This document shows positions 32,612 to 41,390 of a stretch of DNA of 64,000 nt, in pieces. The notes beneath the pieces are model-generated. The model was not told the DNA's origin. It was given only the letters and a program-made list of their open reading frames with translations, and made no database searches. This DNA is from DDH964 sp963763205 (GTDB lineage Bacteria > Desulfobacterota > Desulfuromonadia > Desulfuromonadales > DDH964): the NCBI GenBank assembly GCA_963763205.1, contig CAVXNQ010000018.1, positions 186,001 to 250,000 of the forward strand, read 5' to 3'. The position numbers were made by a program, and so were the translations under genes. Numbering within the stretch: the first letter of the stretch is position 1; each line of letters begins with the position of its first letter.

Positions 32612-33226
32612 ATGGTTCTCGGTATTACCGGCAGCATCGCCTCGGGCAAGAGCACGGTCAGCGGCATGTTCCAGGCCCGCGGCGCCCTCCTGGTCAGCGC
32701 CGACCAACTGGCCCGTGAAGCGGTCCTCCCCGGCTCGGCAATCCTGGCCCGGCTGGTAGAGCGTTTCGGTGGCGCTATCCTGCTGGCGAACGGCGAGCTG
32801 AACCGGGCCCGGCTGGGGGCGGTGGTCTTCGCCGATCCAGGGGCCCGCCGCGATCTCGAGGCCATCATGCATCCCGCCATCGCCGCGCTGGCCGATAAGC
32901 GCCTGCGCCGCTTGCGCCGTATGGGCGAAACGCTGATCGTCTACGAGGCGCCGCTCCTTTTCGAGGCTGGGGCCGAAGGCCGGGTCGACCGGGTGCTGGT
33001 GGTCCGGATCGATCCCGGGGTCCAGCTTCAGCGGCTGATGCGTCGGGATGGCCTCGACGAGGCGGCCGCCCGTTTGCGGATCGCCGCCCAGATGCCCCAG
33101 GCGGAAAAGCTCGCCCGCGCCGACTTCGTCATCGACAACTCGGACGGCCGCGAATTCACCGAGCAGCAGGTCGCGGCCCTCTGGCAGGAACTCACTGCCA
33201 GTTCGGCGCCGCCGCAAAGAAGCTGA
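32612..33226 (+). CDS. coaE: dephospho-CoA kinase
   Basis: 204 residues; the last step of CoA synthesis, phosphorylation of the ribose 3'-OH. P-loop GSIASGKST near residue 7, the CoA-binding SADQLARE region, and the lid with MRRDGLDEAAARLRI are visible. The ATG at 32612 follows GGAGAGG. The 3' end overlaps the convergent hydrolase gene by 35 bases. Confidence 0.93.
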   Translation: MVLGITGSIASGKSTVSGMFQARGALLVSADQLAREAVLPGSAILARLVERFGGAILLANGELNRARLGAVVFADPGARRDLEAIMHPAIAALADKRLRRLRRMGETLIVYEAPLLFEAGAEGRVDRVLVVRIDPGVQLQRLMRRDGLDEAAARLRIAAQMPQAEKLARADFVIDNSDGREFTEQQVAALWQELTASSAPPQRS

Positions 33227-34079
33227 ACACCTGCTCCCGCAGCCGTTCACGGCAGGGCAGCTCGGCGGCAGTCAGGACATGGGGGACGTCGGGGCCGAAA
33301 CGGTGGTATTCCTTGTGCCGGCTCCCCAAACGTCGAAACAGTTCCAGGCCGCTGTCCACGTCGACGGTTTCATCCCCCTCCGCCGCGATCACCAGGGCCG
33401 GCAGGGTCAGCTGCGACAGGCGGGGGGCCAACTCCCGGCTCAAGCGGCGCAGCTGAACGATCCCGGCGAGGGGCCGGCGCCGGTAGTAGTGCCCTTCGTC
33501 GCCTTCCTCCAGTGGCCGCTCCTGGAACGGATGCCAATACTGCAGTATTCCTGCCAACGGCGCCAACGGGTGGGCGAGGCGCAGGTAGGGGCTGAGCAGG
33601 GTCAGTCCCGCCAGGGGCCGGGTCCCGGCGAGCATGGCCAGCAGCAGGCCGCCGGTGCTCATGCCGATGCCGAAAACCGGCTGCCGCGCCTGGCTCAGCA
33701 GCTGATACCCTTCCGCCACCGCCGCGAACCATTCATGGCGGTTGCGGGCGGCCAGGTCTTCGGCCCGGGTGCCGTGGCCGGGTAGGCGCACCGCCAGGGC
33801 CGCATAGCCCTCCGCCGCCAGCCCCTCGGCCAGGTCGCGCATCTCCCACGGGGTCGCGGTAAAACCATGAACCAGTAACATCCCGCCGCGCGTCTTGCCG
33901 CCGGGATCGAGCAGGAAAGGGAGGGCGTCATCCCGGGTCACGCCGTCGGCCCGTGCCCGTTCCCGCAACCCTTCGATCGTTCCTGCCGGAGCGCCGGCAT
34001 CGGTGGCCGACGCGTGCTGGCGGACCGGGTCGGGGGTGGTTGCAGGGGTTTTGCCGGAAGGGGGTTCGAAGGCGTGCAC
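33192..34079 (-). CDS. alpha/beta hydrolase (carboxylesterase/lysophospholipase-like)
   Basis: 295 residues from GTG 34079 (AAAGGTG upstream); the first 40 residues are low-complexity. Serine-hydrolase motifs are visible: oxyanion HGFTATPWEM, nucleophile elbow GMSTGG, acid AEGDETVD and a His in VPHVLT. It resembles Est30-type carboxylesterases or monoglyceride lipases; the substrate is not predictable. Convergent with coaE. Confidence 0.8.
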   Translation of the reverse strand: MHAFEPPSGKTPATTPDPVRQHASATDAGAPAGTIEGLRERARADGVTRDDALPFLLDPGGKTRGGMLLVHGFTATPWEMRDLAEGLAAEGYAALAVRLPGHGTRAEDLAARNRHEWFAAVAEGYQLLSQARQPVFGIGMSTGGLLLAMLAGTRPLAGLTLLSPYLRLAHPLAPLAGILQYWHPFQERPLEEGDEGHYYRRRPLAGIVQLRRLSRELAPRLSQLTLPALVIAAEGDETVDVDSGLELFRRLGSRHKEYHRFGPDVPHVLTAAELPCRERLREQVFSFFAAAPNWQ

Positions 34080-34173
34080 GGATCACCTTTGTTCCTGAAA
34101 TTGTTCAATAATTCCAGCGATATTGTAGCAATTTCCAGGGACCTGTCAACGCCCCCGCAGGGGCTCGCCGCCG

Positions 34174-34202
34174 AAAAAAATCCCCCTGGGGTGCCAGGGG
34201 GA
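34174..34202 (-). terminator. intrinsic terminator of the IclR-type gene
   Basis: On the minus strand TCCCCCTGG pairs with CCAGGGGGA around a 4-base loop and is followed directly by TTTTTTT (34174-34180), about 30 bases after the stop codon. Confidence 0.85.
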
Positions 34203-34231
34203 GGGGGGGCGAATGGCGGTGGTGGGGAAAC

Positions 34232-35014
34232 TCAGCGGTGGTAGCCGAGGCGGGTCGAAAGCTCCTCGCCGGACTGCAGGATCAGCGGTACCAACTCCTT
34301 CTGGATGCGGTCGTCGTTCAAGCGCATGGACGGACCGGAAATACTCACAGCGCCGACGATGCGCCGGGTATAGTCGCGGATCGGCACTGCAACACAGCGG
34401 ACCCCGGCATCGAGTTCCTCGTTATCGATGGCGTAGCCCTGCTCGGCAATTTGCCGCAGTTCGCGTTTCAAGGCTTCGCGGTCGGTCAGCGTGTTGGCGG
34501 AATACTGCTTGAGTTCGCCGGGCGGCAGGACGGCCTCGATCTCCTCGTCGGACATGAAGGCCAAGTGAATCTTCCCGGCTGCGGTGCAGTAGGCGGGCAG
34601 GCGCGAGCCGACGCGGGAGACGACCCGCACCGTGAGATCCGTCTCGACGACATCCAGGTAAACGATATAACCCTCCTTGAAAATGGCCACGTAGGAGGTT
34701 TCGTTGCATTCGGTGACCAGCTTCTCAAGGATCGGTTTGGCCTGACGCAACAGCCCCATCTGCTTGATGAAGGTTTGGCCCAGTTCCAGCGACTTGAGAC
34801 CGAGGCGATAGTTCTCAGTCGCCCTGTTCTGCTCGATATAGCCGCGGGATTCGAGGGTGGCAAGCAGGCGAAAGACGTTGTTCTTGTGCAGCTTCAGCCG
34901 CTTACTGAGTTCGGTGACTCCCAACTCGTCGACGTCACCGTGGAACTGCTCGAGTAGGTCAAGGGCGTGGGAAACCGCCTGGATGATATATTCTGCTTTG
35001 TCTTTTTTCGCCAT
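34232..35014 (-). CDS. IclR-family transcriptional regulator
   Basis: 260 residues from ATG 35014, with GGAGAGGG about 11 bases upstream. A winged-helix DNA-binding domain at 10-75 (VTELSKRLKLHKNNVFRLLATLESRG) and an effector-binding domain at about 90-255 (TAAGKIHLAF, GVRCVAVPIRD, GAVSISGP). IclR regulators often repress a neighbouring catabolic or transport operon and bind small carboxylates or sugars. Here it is divergent from the stress-protein gene and near a TIM-barrel gene and a symporter. Confidence 0.9.
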   Translation of the reverse strand: MAKKDKAEYIIQAVSHALDLLEQFHGDVDELGVTELSKRLKLHKNNVFRLLATLESRGYIEQNRATENYRLGLKSLELGQTFIKQMGLLRQAKPILEKLVTECNETSYVAIFKEGYIVYLDVVETDLTVRVVSRVGSRLPAYCTAAGKIHLAFMSDEEIEAVLPPGELKQYSANTLTDREALKRELRQIAEQGYAIDNEELDAGVRCVAVPIRDYTRRIVGAVSISGPSMRLNDDRIQKELVPLILQSGEELSTRLGYHR

Positions 35015-35177
35015 GATAAAATTTTCCCTCTCCAAGTCAAATTCAGGGGAGTTGCCGTCCTCATATTATTTATTCGCGGCGGCATGTCAAGTAGAACTGG
35101 CATAAAATGCGAAATATGAGCAGTCAGGCCCCGCCGCCGGGGATAATCCACCGTTCAGGGCGCAATCCCATGCCCTT

Positions 35178-35197
35178 CAACAAAATATAAAATGTTG
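35178..35197. promoter_or_regulatory. candidate regulator-binding palindrome in the IclR/usp gap
   Basis: CAACA-10-TGTTG with an AT-only centre, lying in the divergent region between the IclR gene and the stress-protein gene. IclR regulators bind such AT-rich palindromes, but nothing here proves it. Confidence 0.3.
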
Positions 35198-35231
35198 TTT
35201 TACGAAAGTCAACATGAACCAGCGGCGCGAA

Positions 35232-35260
35232 TTGACAGCACCACTGCTTTCCGCTAGATT
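35232..35260 (+). promoter_or_regulatory. sigma-70-type promoter for the universal stress protein
   Basis: TTGACA (35232-35237) and TAGATT (35255-35260) separated by exactly 17 bases, 27 bases before the start of the stress-protein gene. Confidence 0.65.
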
Positions 35261-35286
35261 GAGTGCGAATTCCCGGGGAGGTACGG

Positions 35287-35738
35287 ATGCTCAACATCGG
35301 CAAGAAAATTCTCGTCGCCGTCGACGGATCGCCGCAATCCGACAAAGCGGCCGAAGAAGCCGTCCGTTTGGCTGCGGCGGCGGCCGGCCGCATGAAGAGC
35401 ACCGTCTTTGCCGTCCTGGTCCTGCCGGGGATGCGACCGCCCTCGTTCACCGATTTTTTCCCTTCGCCCCCCTCACCGAGCGCCCGGACTGGGAAGAGAC
35501 CCGCAAGCGGCTCTTCTACGTGGTGGAAAAGGTCGCCGCCGAAGTCAACGTCCCGCTGGAAAACCTGGTCCTGTATGGCGACGCGGCCGAGGAGATTCTC
35601 AATCTCGCCGAGGAGAAAGAGTGCGACGTCATCGTCATCGGCTCCTCCGGCAAGGGGCGGATGAAGCGCACCCTGCTCGGCAGCGTTTCGACCAAGGTCG
35701 CCCTTCACGCCCGCTGCTCGGTCTACATCGTTCGCTAG
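35287..35738 (+). CDS. universal stress protein, one frame break
   Basis: About 150 residues when merged. It begins MLNIGKKILVAVDGSPQS and ends with the nucleotide-binding GSSGKGRMKRTLLGSVS segment, both typical UspA motifs, so an ATP-binding stress protein. The frame changes in a run of six T at 35454-35459, where one more T restores it; a homopolymer error is likely. ATG at 35287 after GGGGAGG. Confidence 0.88.
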
Positions 35739-35879
35739 TTCTCCGCTTTTCTTCCCTTTTTTCAAACTCCCAAAATGCATTCCCGGCGCCACCGGTGGCG
35801 CCGGCGCGCCGGGATGGGCTCGGCTGACTCTGGGTTTTGCCCGGCGTGTGGGGTTTCCCGGGAAGCGCCTGGGGTCCGG

Positions 35880-36696
35880 TCAGGCCGTTGCGGTCCGTGG
35901 CGGCGCGGGATGGCGGGTTTCGGCGCACAGGTAGGCGTAGATTTCCCCCATCGCCTCGCGAATTGGGCCTTCGTCCTTGGGAAACTCGTGGGGCGAGAGT
36001 TCCAGAACCAGCGTGGCATCGTAGCGGGTTTCCCGCAGATGGTTGAGAAAGCGGGTGAGCGGCAGAACGCCATGCCCCGGCAGCAGGTGTTCCCGGCCGT
36101 AGCCAAAGTCGGAGAAATGGATGTTGCGCATCCGGCCGGAGTCGTACAGGAGGTGAAAGTCGTTGAGGAAGTTGGCCTTGGAGGAGCCCATATGGGCGGT
36201 GTCGAAGGTCAGGAAGAGATTATGGGCGGCCATGAATTCGATCAGTTTCTGGGTCTGGGCCAGATAGTGAGGATTGAGCCCGAAGGCGCCGGTGGAAGGC
36301 ATGTTCTCAACCGTGATCAGGACCTCGTTGCGCCCCACCTGGTTCTGGAAATCGTGGATTTTCTTGAACCAGTTCCAGAACTTAAACTCCATGGCCATCC
36401 ACGCCGGGGGATGGAAATTGATCAGCGGAATCCCGGCCTGCAGCGCGAGGTCGGCCGTGCGCACGACCTGGGAGATCTTGTCTCCCCAGCGGTCCAGTTC
36501 CAGGAATGGGGCATGCAGGGAGGCGATGGGCAGGATCTGCTGCAGGTCCCGGAGCAGGGCAAGGTTGTCCCCGTACTGGAAGTCGTAGTTGATGATGACT
36601 TCCATGCCGTCGAAACCCGTGTCCCTGGCGATCGTCAAAGACCGTGTCCATGGGCAGGGTATAGAGGCTGCCGGTTGAAAGTATCAGTTTAATCAC
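35880..36696 (-). CDS. sugar phosphate isomerase/epimerase-like TIM-barrel protein, one frame break
   Basis: About 271 residues when merged. The start is MIKLILSTGSLYTLP at 36696, and the body has FDGMEVIINYDF, SLHAPFLELD, ENMPSTGAFG, LTFDTAHMG and HFSDFG, the conserved metal-site positions of xylose-isomerase-like barrels (AP endonuclease 2 family). The frame shifts at about 36634 by one extra base. Substrate unknown; sugar or inositol derivatives are usual in the family. Confidence 0.8.
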
Positions 36697-36704
36697 GGTG
36701 GCAT

Positions 36705-36723
36705 AAATAGTAAAACGCTATTT
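36705..36723. promoter_or_regulatory. candidate operator palindrome upstream of the TIM-barrel gene
   Basis: AAATAG-7-CTATTT (36705-36723), a 6-bp perfect palindrome placed just before the gene start in an AT-rich gap. A matching regulator such as the nearby IclR protein is only a guess. Confidence 0.3.
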
Positions 36724-36846
36724 TAAAAATGCGATTTACGGCGACGATATCCTGCTGTGTCAAGGGGATAAATTATAGAGTCCCGCCGGTAAACCACGCA
36801 CGCTAAAAATTTAAAATTAAAAAATAACAATGTTGTATTTTTCCGC

Positions 36847-38368
36847 TCACGGACTGTGCACATTTTCCGCTAGAAAGCGGCGGATCTCCTCCGGTGGCGG
36901 CGGGGTGGCCAGCGAGGCAACGATCATCACCAAAACGACCAGCGGGGCACCGAGGAAGGCCGATGAGGTCCACGGGAAGAGGGCGCCAAGCGCACTCCCG
37001 GGCGGCAGCAAAAGAGCGCAGAGGGTGATAGCCGTCCCGGTCAGCATGCCGGCGATGGCCCCCTGTTTGTTGGCCCGGTCCCACCAGATGCCGAGCAGAA
37101 AGACCGGGAAGAGGGTGTTCCCGGCCAGGGCGAAGGCGACCGCGGTGATCTCGGCAATCATGCCCAACGGCTGGGCCGCGACCAGGACCACCAGTGCCGC
37201 CAGCACCAGGGTTGCGCCTTTGGCGACCTGCATCCGCTTTGATTCACTCGCCTGGGGATTGAGAAAGCGGCAGTAGATGTCGTAGGAAAAGGCCCCGGCG
37301 CCGGTGATCAGCAGGCCGCTGACGGTGGAAAAGGCCGCACTGATGGCGCCGACGGCGATAATGCCGACGACCCAAAGCGGAATCCCCGCCCACTCGCCGG
37401 CCTTGATGACCACCAGGTCGGCCATCTCCGGGGCCATGGGCGGCAGCCCGTGACGCACCTGCCAGACCCGGGCGAAGGTCGCGTAGGCGGGGGCGCTCCA
37501 GTACAGCAGGCCGATAAAAAAGAGCCCCCAGACCACGCTCCAGCGGGCGTCGCGGACATTGGGCACGGTATAGAAGCGCGACAGCACATGGGGAAGGCCG
37601 GCGGTGCCGACCATCAGGGTAAAACAGAGCGCCAGCCATTGATAGGGGCTGCCGTGGGCCCAGGGCGCGGTTTCAATCCGCGCGGGGGTGCCGGCCAGAT
37701 CCTGCAGCGCCTTGCCGTAGCTGATTTGCGGCAGGAGCCAGTTGTAGCCGAGTTTGCTGGCGATCAGCATCAGCGGGAGGAGGAAGGAGAGGATCAGGAC
37801 CGCGTACTGAAAGCGCTGGTTGCGGGCGGCGCCGAGGGTTCCCGGAGATGACCAGGTAGGAAATCACCACGAGGGTGCCGAGCAGCAGGGAGCGGGTATA
37901 GTCGAGGCCGAAAATCCAGGAAAAGACCAGCCCGATCCCCTTGTACTGGGCGACGCAGTAGATCAGCGAAATGAGAATCGCGATCACCGCCGCCAGCAGC
38001 CGCGCCAGCGGCGAGTCGTAGCGAGCGCCGACAAACTCCGGCGCGGTGTATTTGCCGAAGCGACGGATCTGGCTGGCCATCAGGATCAACAGCAGCACGT
38101 AGCCACCGGTCCAGCCGACGACGTAGGCGAAGGCAAAATAGCCTTTGACGTAGAAGATGCCGGCGATGCCGAGAAACGATGCGGCGCTCATCCAGTTGGA
38201 GGCAATGGCCGCGCCGATCCCGATGCGGCCGATGGAGCGGACGCCGACGCCGTAATAGGAGGAGCTGGTGCCGCGCCGGAGGCGGCTGAACAGTCCGACC
38301 AGGAGAAAGACCGCCAGGGCCAGCCCCAGCAGCAGGGCCGGGAGGGTCTTGAAGGTTTCAGTGGACAT
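36847..38368 (-). CDS. sodium:solute symporter (acetate-permease type), one frame break
   Basis: About 507 residues when merged, of the SSS family usually paired with a DUF4212 subunit. The N-terminal half, to about residue 175, has GVGVRSIGRIGIGAAIASNWMS and TAPEFVGARYDS, and the C-terminal half continues from LIASKLGYNWLLP with the STVSGLLITGAGAFSYDI sodium-site region. About a dozen hydrophobic segments are visible. The frame changes at about 37840. The substrate is probably a small carboxylate such as acetate; this is inference. ATG 38368 with GGAG upstream; the small subunit gene overlaps it by about 11 bases. Confidence 0.85.
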
Positions 38369-38639
38369 GCCGGTCTCCACCGTGGGCGCGCGGATGGCGG
38401 AAGCGGTCGATCAGATGGTCGACCAGAACGTTGAACAGGAAACAGAGGAAGATGAACCAGACGATCAGGAACTGGCCGCTGAACCAGTAGTGGAAAGGAA
38501 AGCCGAAGAGGGTGGTGACTGTCAGCGGGCCGGTGCCGTCCGCAGTCCATTCGGTCCAGGCCAGGTAGAGGGGAAAACCGAACGTCAAAAGCGCCCACCC
38601 GGCCAGCATCAGCCAGATGAAGCGGACCTCCCGGCGCAT
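38358..38639 (-). CDS. DUF4212 symporter small subunit
   Basis: 93 residues with two membrane helices (MRREVRFIWLMLAGWALLTF near 5-30, and LIVWFIFLCFLFNVLVDHLI near 58-80). This family is typically the small partner of SSS-type sodium symporters and is encoded just upstream, as here. The ATG at 38639 is chosen over a longer frame to 38798, whose extra 53 residues are arginine-rich and do not resemble a membrane subunit. Confidence 0.85.
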   Translation of the reverse strand: MRREVRFIWLMLAGWALLTFGFPLYLAWTEWTADGTGPLTVTTLFGFPFHYWFSGQFLIVWFIFLCFLFNVLVDHLIDRFRHPRAHGGDRHVH

Positions 38640-38797
38640 GAATCCCGGCCCGGGGCTTGAAAAAATTGACGCGATAATCCTTCGCCGGGCCCGGCGATTC
38701 GGTTCCTCCGGACATCGTATCCTCCCCTGCCGCCGGCGATTCGACCCGGGCAGGTCGTCACCCCCGCGGCTCATGCAGGTCGCGGTAATCTTGCCCA

Positions 38798-40031
38798 TTA
38801 TGCCATAGGACAGGCGGCGAAGTTGGGATCTTCCGGCGACGGCTTCATCACCTCGCCCAGCACGCCGGTCGCGAAGCTGCCGCGGGGCAGGGCGAACTGC
38901 ACCAGCAGGTCGTCCCCCTCCAGGCGAGCGCTGCAGTCGGCCAGCGGCACGCGCAGCGGCCGGCGCTCCCCTTCCATGGCCAGGCCGTCCCCAAGACGAA
39001 AGTCGGCCAGGTCAAGCTTTTCCTTGTCGAGCAGCGCCTGTTCGAGCATGCCGGCCCGGCCGCCGGCCAGCGTCACCTTGAAGCCGAACAGGGGCGCGGA
39101 CGGACTGATCTCGAAGGCATCGGCCCGGGGCTGTTCGCGGGCCGGGTCGGCCACGGTAAAGCAGGCGCCGTTGGCATGCTTGTAGGCCAGATCCCCCGGC
39201 CAGAGGGTGCCCAACGAGTCGAGACGCATCGTCACCAGCCGATCGAAAAGGTGCGACTGGAAGGCCGAGAGGTAAAGCCGCAGCAGCTTGCGGGGCAGGC
39301 AGAACAGGGCCTCCCGCGGCGAAGCGCCGTCCCGCAGCAGGTGGAGCATGCGCCGCTCGTCCCGAAACCGACCGGGGAGGGCGGCCAGGGCGCCGTCGAG
39401 ATCGCCGCCGGCGAAGGCCGTCGCCGCCTGGCGCCAGCGGGGATCGGTGATCGTCTGCGGCGAGCCGATGACCTGCCGGATCGCTTCCGGGTAATCGCCC
39501 TGCAGCAGGGCCCGGCCGACCAGGTGGGAGTTGCCGAGGACGCCGTAGCGCTGCGGGCCGAAGCGGTTGGGGACGCCGAGATCGGCGAGGACGTGGAGAA
39601 TGTCGAGGGCCCGCTCCAGGGCGCCGGGATGCGACCTGGCGGATGCGGACGGCAAAGCGGTTGCCGGCCAGGTGACCGGTGCGCAGCTTGTTGCGATGGC
39701 GGCAGGCAGCGAGGATACGCACCCCCGGGATGTCCAGCGCCAGGGCCTGCTCGGGGCTCACGCCGGGGACGGAGATGGTCTGCCGGGTGGTGGCCCGGGC
39801 ATCCTTGAGCCCGGCGTAGCCGAGCTCCCGCTCCCTCACTCCCAGCGCCCGGGCCAGCTTCTGGAGGAGGTCGAGGGTGGTCAGGCCGGTCTTCTCGATC
39901 TCCAGGTAGAGGTGTTCCCCCTCGCCACAGGGAGGGTAGAGGGGGATCTCCTCGACCCGGAAATCCTCGGCGCAGACCTTGATCCGGCCGCCGGTGCCGG
40001 GGAGGCGTTCGGTGAGGAAGCGATCAGCCAT
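38798..40031 (-). CDS. truD: tRNA pseudouridine synthase TruD, one frame break
   Basis: About 411 residues when merged. TruD makes pseudouridine at tRNA position 13. It starts MADRFLTERLPGTGG and has EDFRVEEIPLYPPCGEGEHLY, GYAGLKDARATTRQ (catalytic Asp in LKD), then RFGPQRYG and the C-terminal half. The frame shifts at about 39630. It overlaps the upstream trmB end by eight bases. Confidence 0.88.
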
Positions 40032-40726
40032 TGCCGGCGCAGCTCCAGCGTACCCGGAAGCCGGCCGCCACCGGTGGCAGTTCGGCCGGGTCGGCCTGCC
40101 AGGCGCGGTCGCGGCGGGCATGGACGAAGTGGATCGGCTGCCCCAGGTCGAGAAACCGGCGCATGTACTTGGAGAGGGGGTAGCCCGGAAGTTCCCGGGC
40201 GACCGCTACCGCCAGGCCGTTGCGAAAGGCGGGCAGGGTGGTCATCTGCTCTGCCACCTCCTCGGCATAGTCGGCGATGTCGCTGCTGAAGTAAAAATCG
40301 GCGCCCGGCTCCAGGTAAAAGAGGAGGCTCTGCAGAAACTCCCGGTTGACCAGGCGCCGCTTGCGGTGGCGTTTCTTCGGCCAGGGGTCGGGGCAGTTGA
40401 TGTAGACCGCCGCCAGTTCCCCCGGCGTGCAGCAATGGCTCAGCAGATAGCGGGCTTCGGTGCGCACGACGCGGACGTTGTCGAGGCTCGGCCTGCTCCA
40501 GGCGGCGGCAGGTCTTCAGGCAACCCTTGTTGTAGATGTCGATGGCCAGAAAGTTGGTTTCGGGCTGCTGGCGGGCGCGTTGCAGGATGAAATCGCCGAT
40601 GCCGCAGCCGATTTCCAGGGCCAGGGGCGCGCGGCGGGGAAAGAGGGCGCCAAGGCCGCCGGCGGCCGGCAGCGACGCTTCGGGGACGAACAGGAGCGAT
40701 TCTATCGGGATGATCCGTTGGGTCAT
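40024..40726 (-). CDS. trmB: tRNA (guanine-N7)-methyltransferase, one frame break
   Basis: About 234 residues when merged. SAM-dependent enzyme that makes m7G46 in tRNA. LEIGCGIGDFIL (SAM site) and NFLAIDIYNKG lie in the first part; NCPDPWPKKRHRKRRL in the second is the TrmB signature. The frame changes at about 40484-40488, with one extra base. ATG at 40726. Confidence 0.88.
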
Positions 40727-40809
40727 GGGCGGGCTTCCGTTGACGGCGGGTTGAACTGCCCGCGGACGTTACCACAGGCGACCGGTTTTTTCAACCGGAT
40801 GCGCCACTT

Positions 40810-40856
40810 AGGGCCTGGCAAGGAATAAGTGAAACACTTGTTCCTTGCCAGGCCCT
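40810..40856. terminator. 22-bp inverted repeat between trmB and the cytochrome c gene
   Basis: AGGGCCTGGCAAGGAATAAGTG (shown as an arm of about 22 bases) pairs with its reverse complement at 40835-40856 with a single mismatch around a 3-base loop. It begins in the cytochrome stop codon on the minus strand. No T-tract follows, so it may be a 3'-end stabiliser or a repeat element rather than a classical terminator. Confidence 0.6.
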
Positions 40857-41170
40857 TACCGCTGTCGGGAGAGGAAGTCGACGAGGCGATCGATCGCGTC
40901 GGCGGAGAGGTGGGCGAAGGAGGGCATGATCGCGTCGCTCTTGCGGCTTTGCGGGTCGAGCAGCACCTGGCGCAGCTGCTGCGGCGTCAGGCGCTTGCCG
41001 ACCCCGGTCAGGTCGGGGCCGACGGTCCCCCCTTCGCCGTTCAGGCGATGACATCCCTTGCACCCCTGGGAGTTGATCAGCTGCATGGCCCGGGCATCGT
41101 CGGCCACCGCGGGCATCGGCGGCAGCAGGAAGAAGAGCAGCAAAAGAGCGGTCAGGAAGTGGCGGGCCAT
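40856..41170 (-). CDS. monohaem c-type cytochrome
   Basis: 104 residues from ATG 41170 (GGAGGATG upstream). A signal peptide (MARHFLTALLLLFFLLPP) is followed by CKGCH near residue 36, the haem attachment site, and GTVGPDLTGVGKRLT; a Met in IMPSF probably serves as the axial ligand. It is a small periplasmic electron carrier; the partner is not evident, as the neighbours are trmB and an aminotransferase gene on the other strand. Confidence 0.88.
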   Translation of the reverse strand: MARHFLTALLLLFFLLPPMPAVADDARAMQLINSQGCKGCHRLNGEGGTVGPDLTGVGKRLTPQQLRQVLLDPQSRKSDAIMPSFAHLSADAIDRLVDFLSRQR

Positions 41171-41297
41171 GGCATCCTCCGGGTCGCGGCGGGGGAGAAA
41201 CGGCAGAACGGGGACTCCCCGCATAGATAGCACGCGGTGGCAGTCAGGGCAATCCCTGTTGGGAAAAGAGTTGAATTCGCGGGTGCCCCTCGCTAAG

Positions 41298-41330
41298 CTT
41301 GATTCTTTCGCAAAACATCATGGGATGGCG
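41298..41330. repeat. partial relative of the palindromic element at 32438
   Basis: TTGATT..TCGCAAAACATCATGGGATGGC is close to the reverse complement of 32562-32587 (TTGATGCACTCGCAAAAATTCATGGGATGGC in pattern). It lies just upstream of the aminotransferase gene, in the opposite orientation. Confidence 0.5.
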
Positions 41331-41390
41331 ACGCCATCAAGCTTGGAAGGCGCGTGCACGTTCCGCCGCGGCCCGCCAGGAGAAGAGTCC

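Noticed and set aside
40810..40856. tRNA or small RNA gene
   Set aside because: A single hairpin without cloverleaf arms or a promoter; no CCA end.
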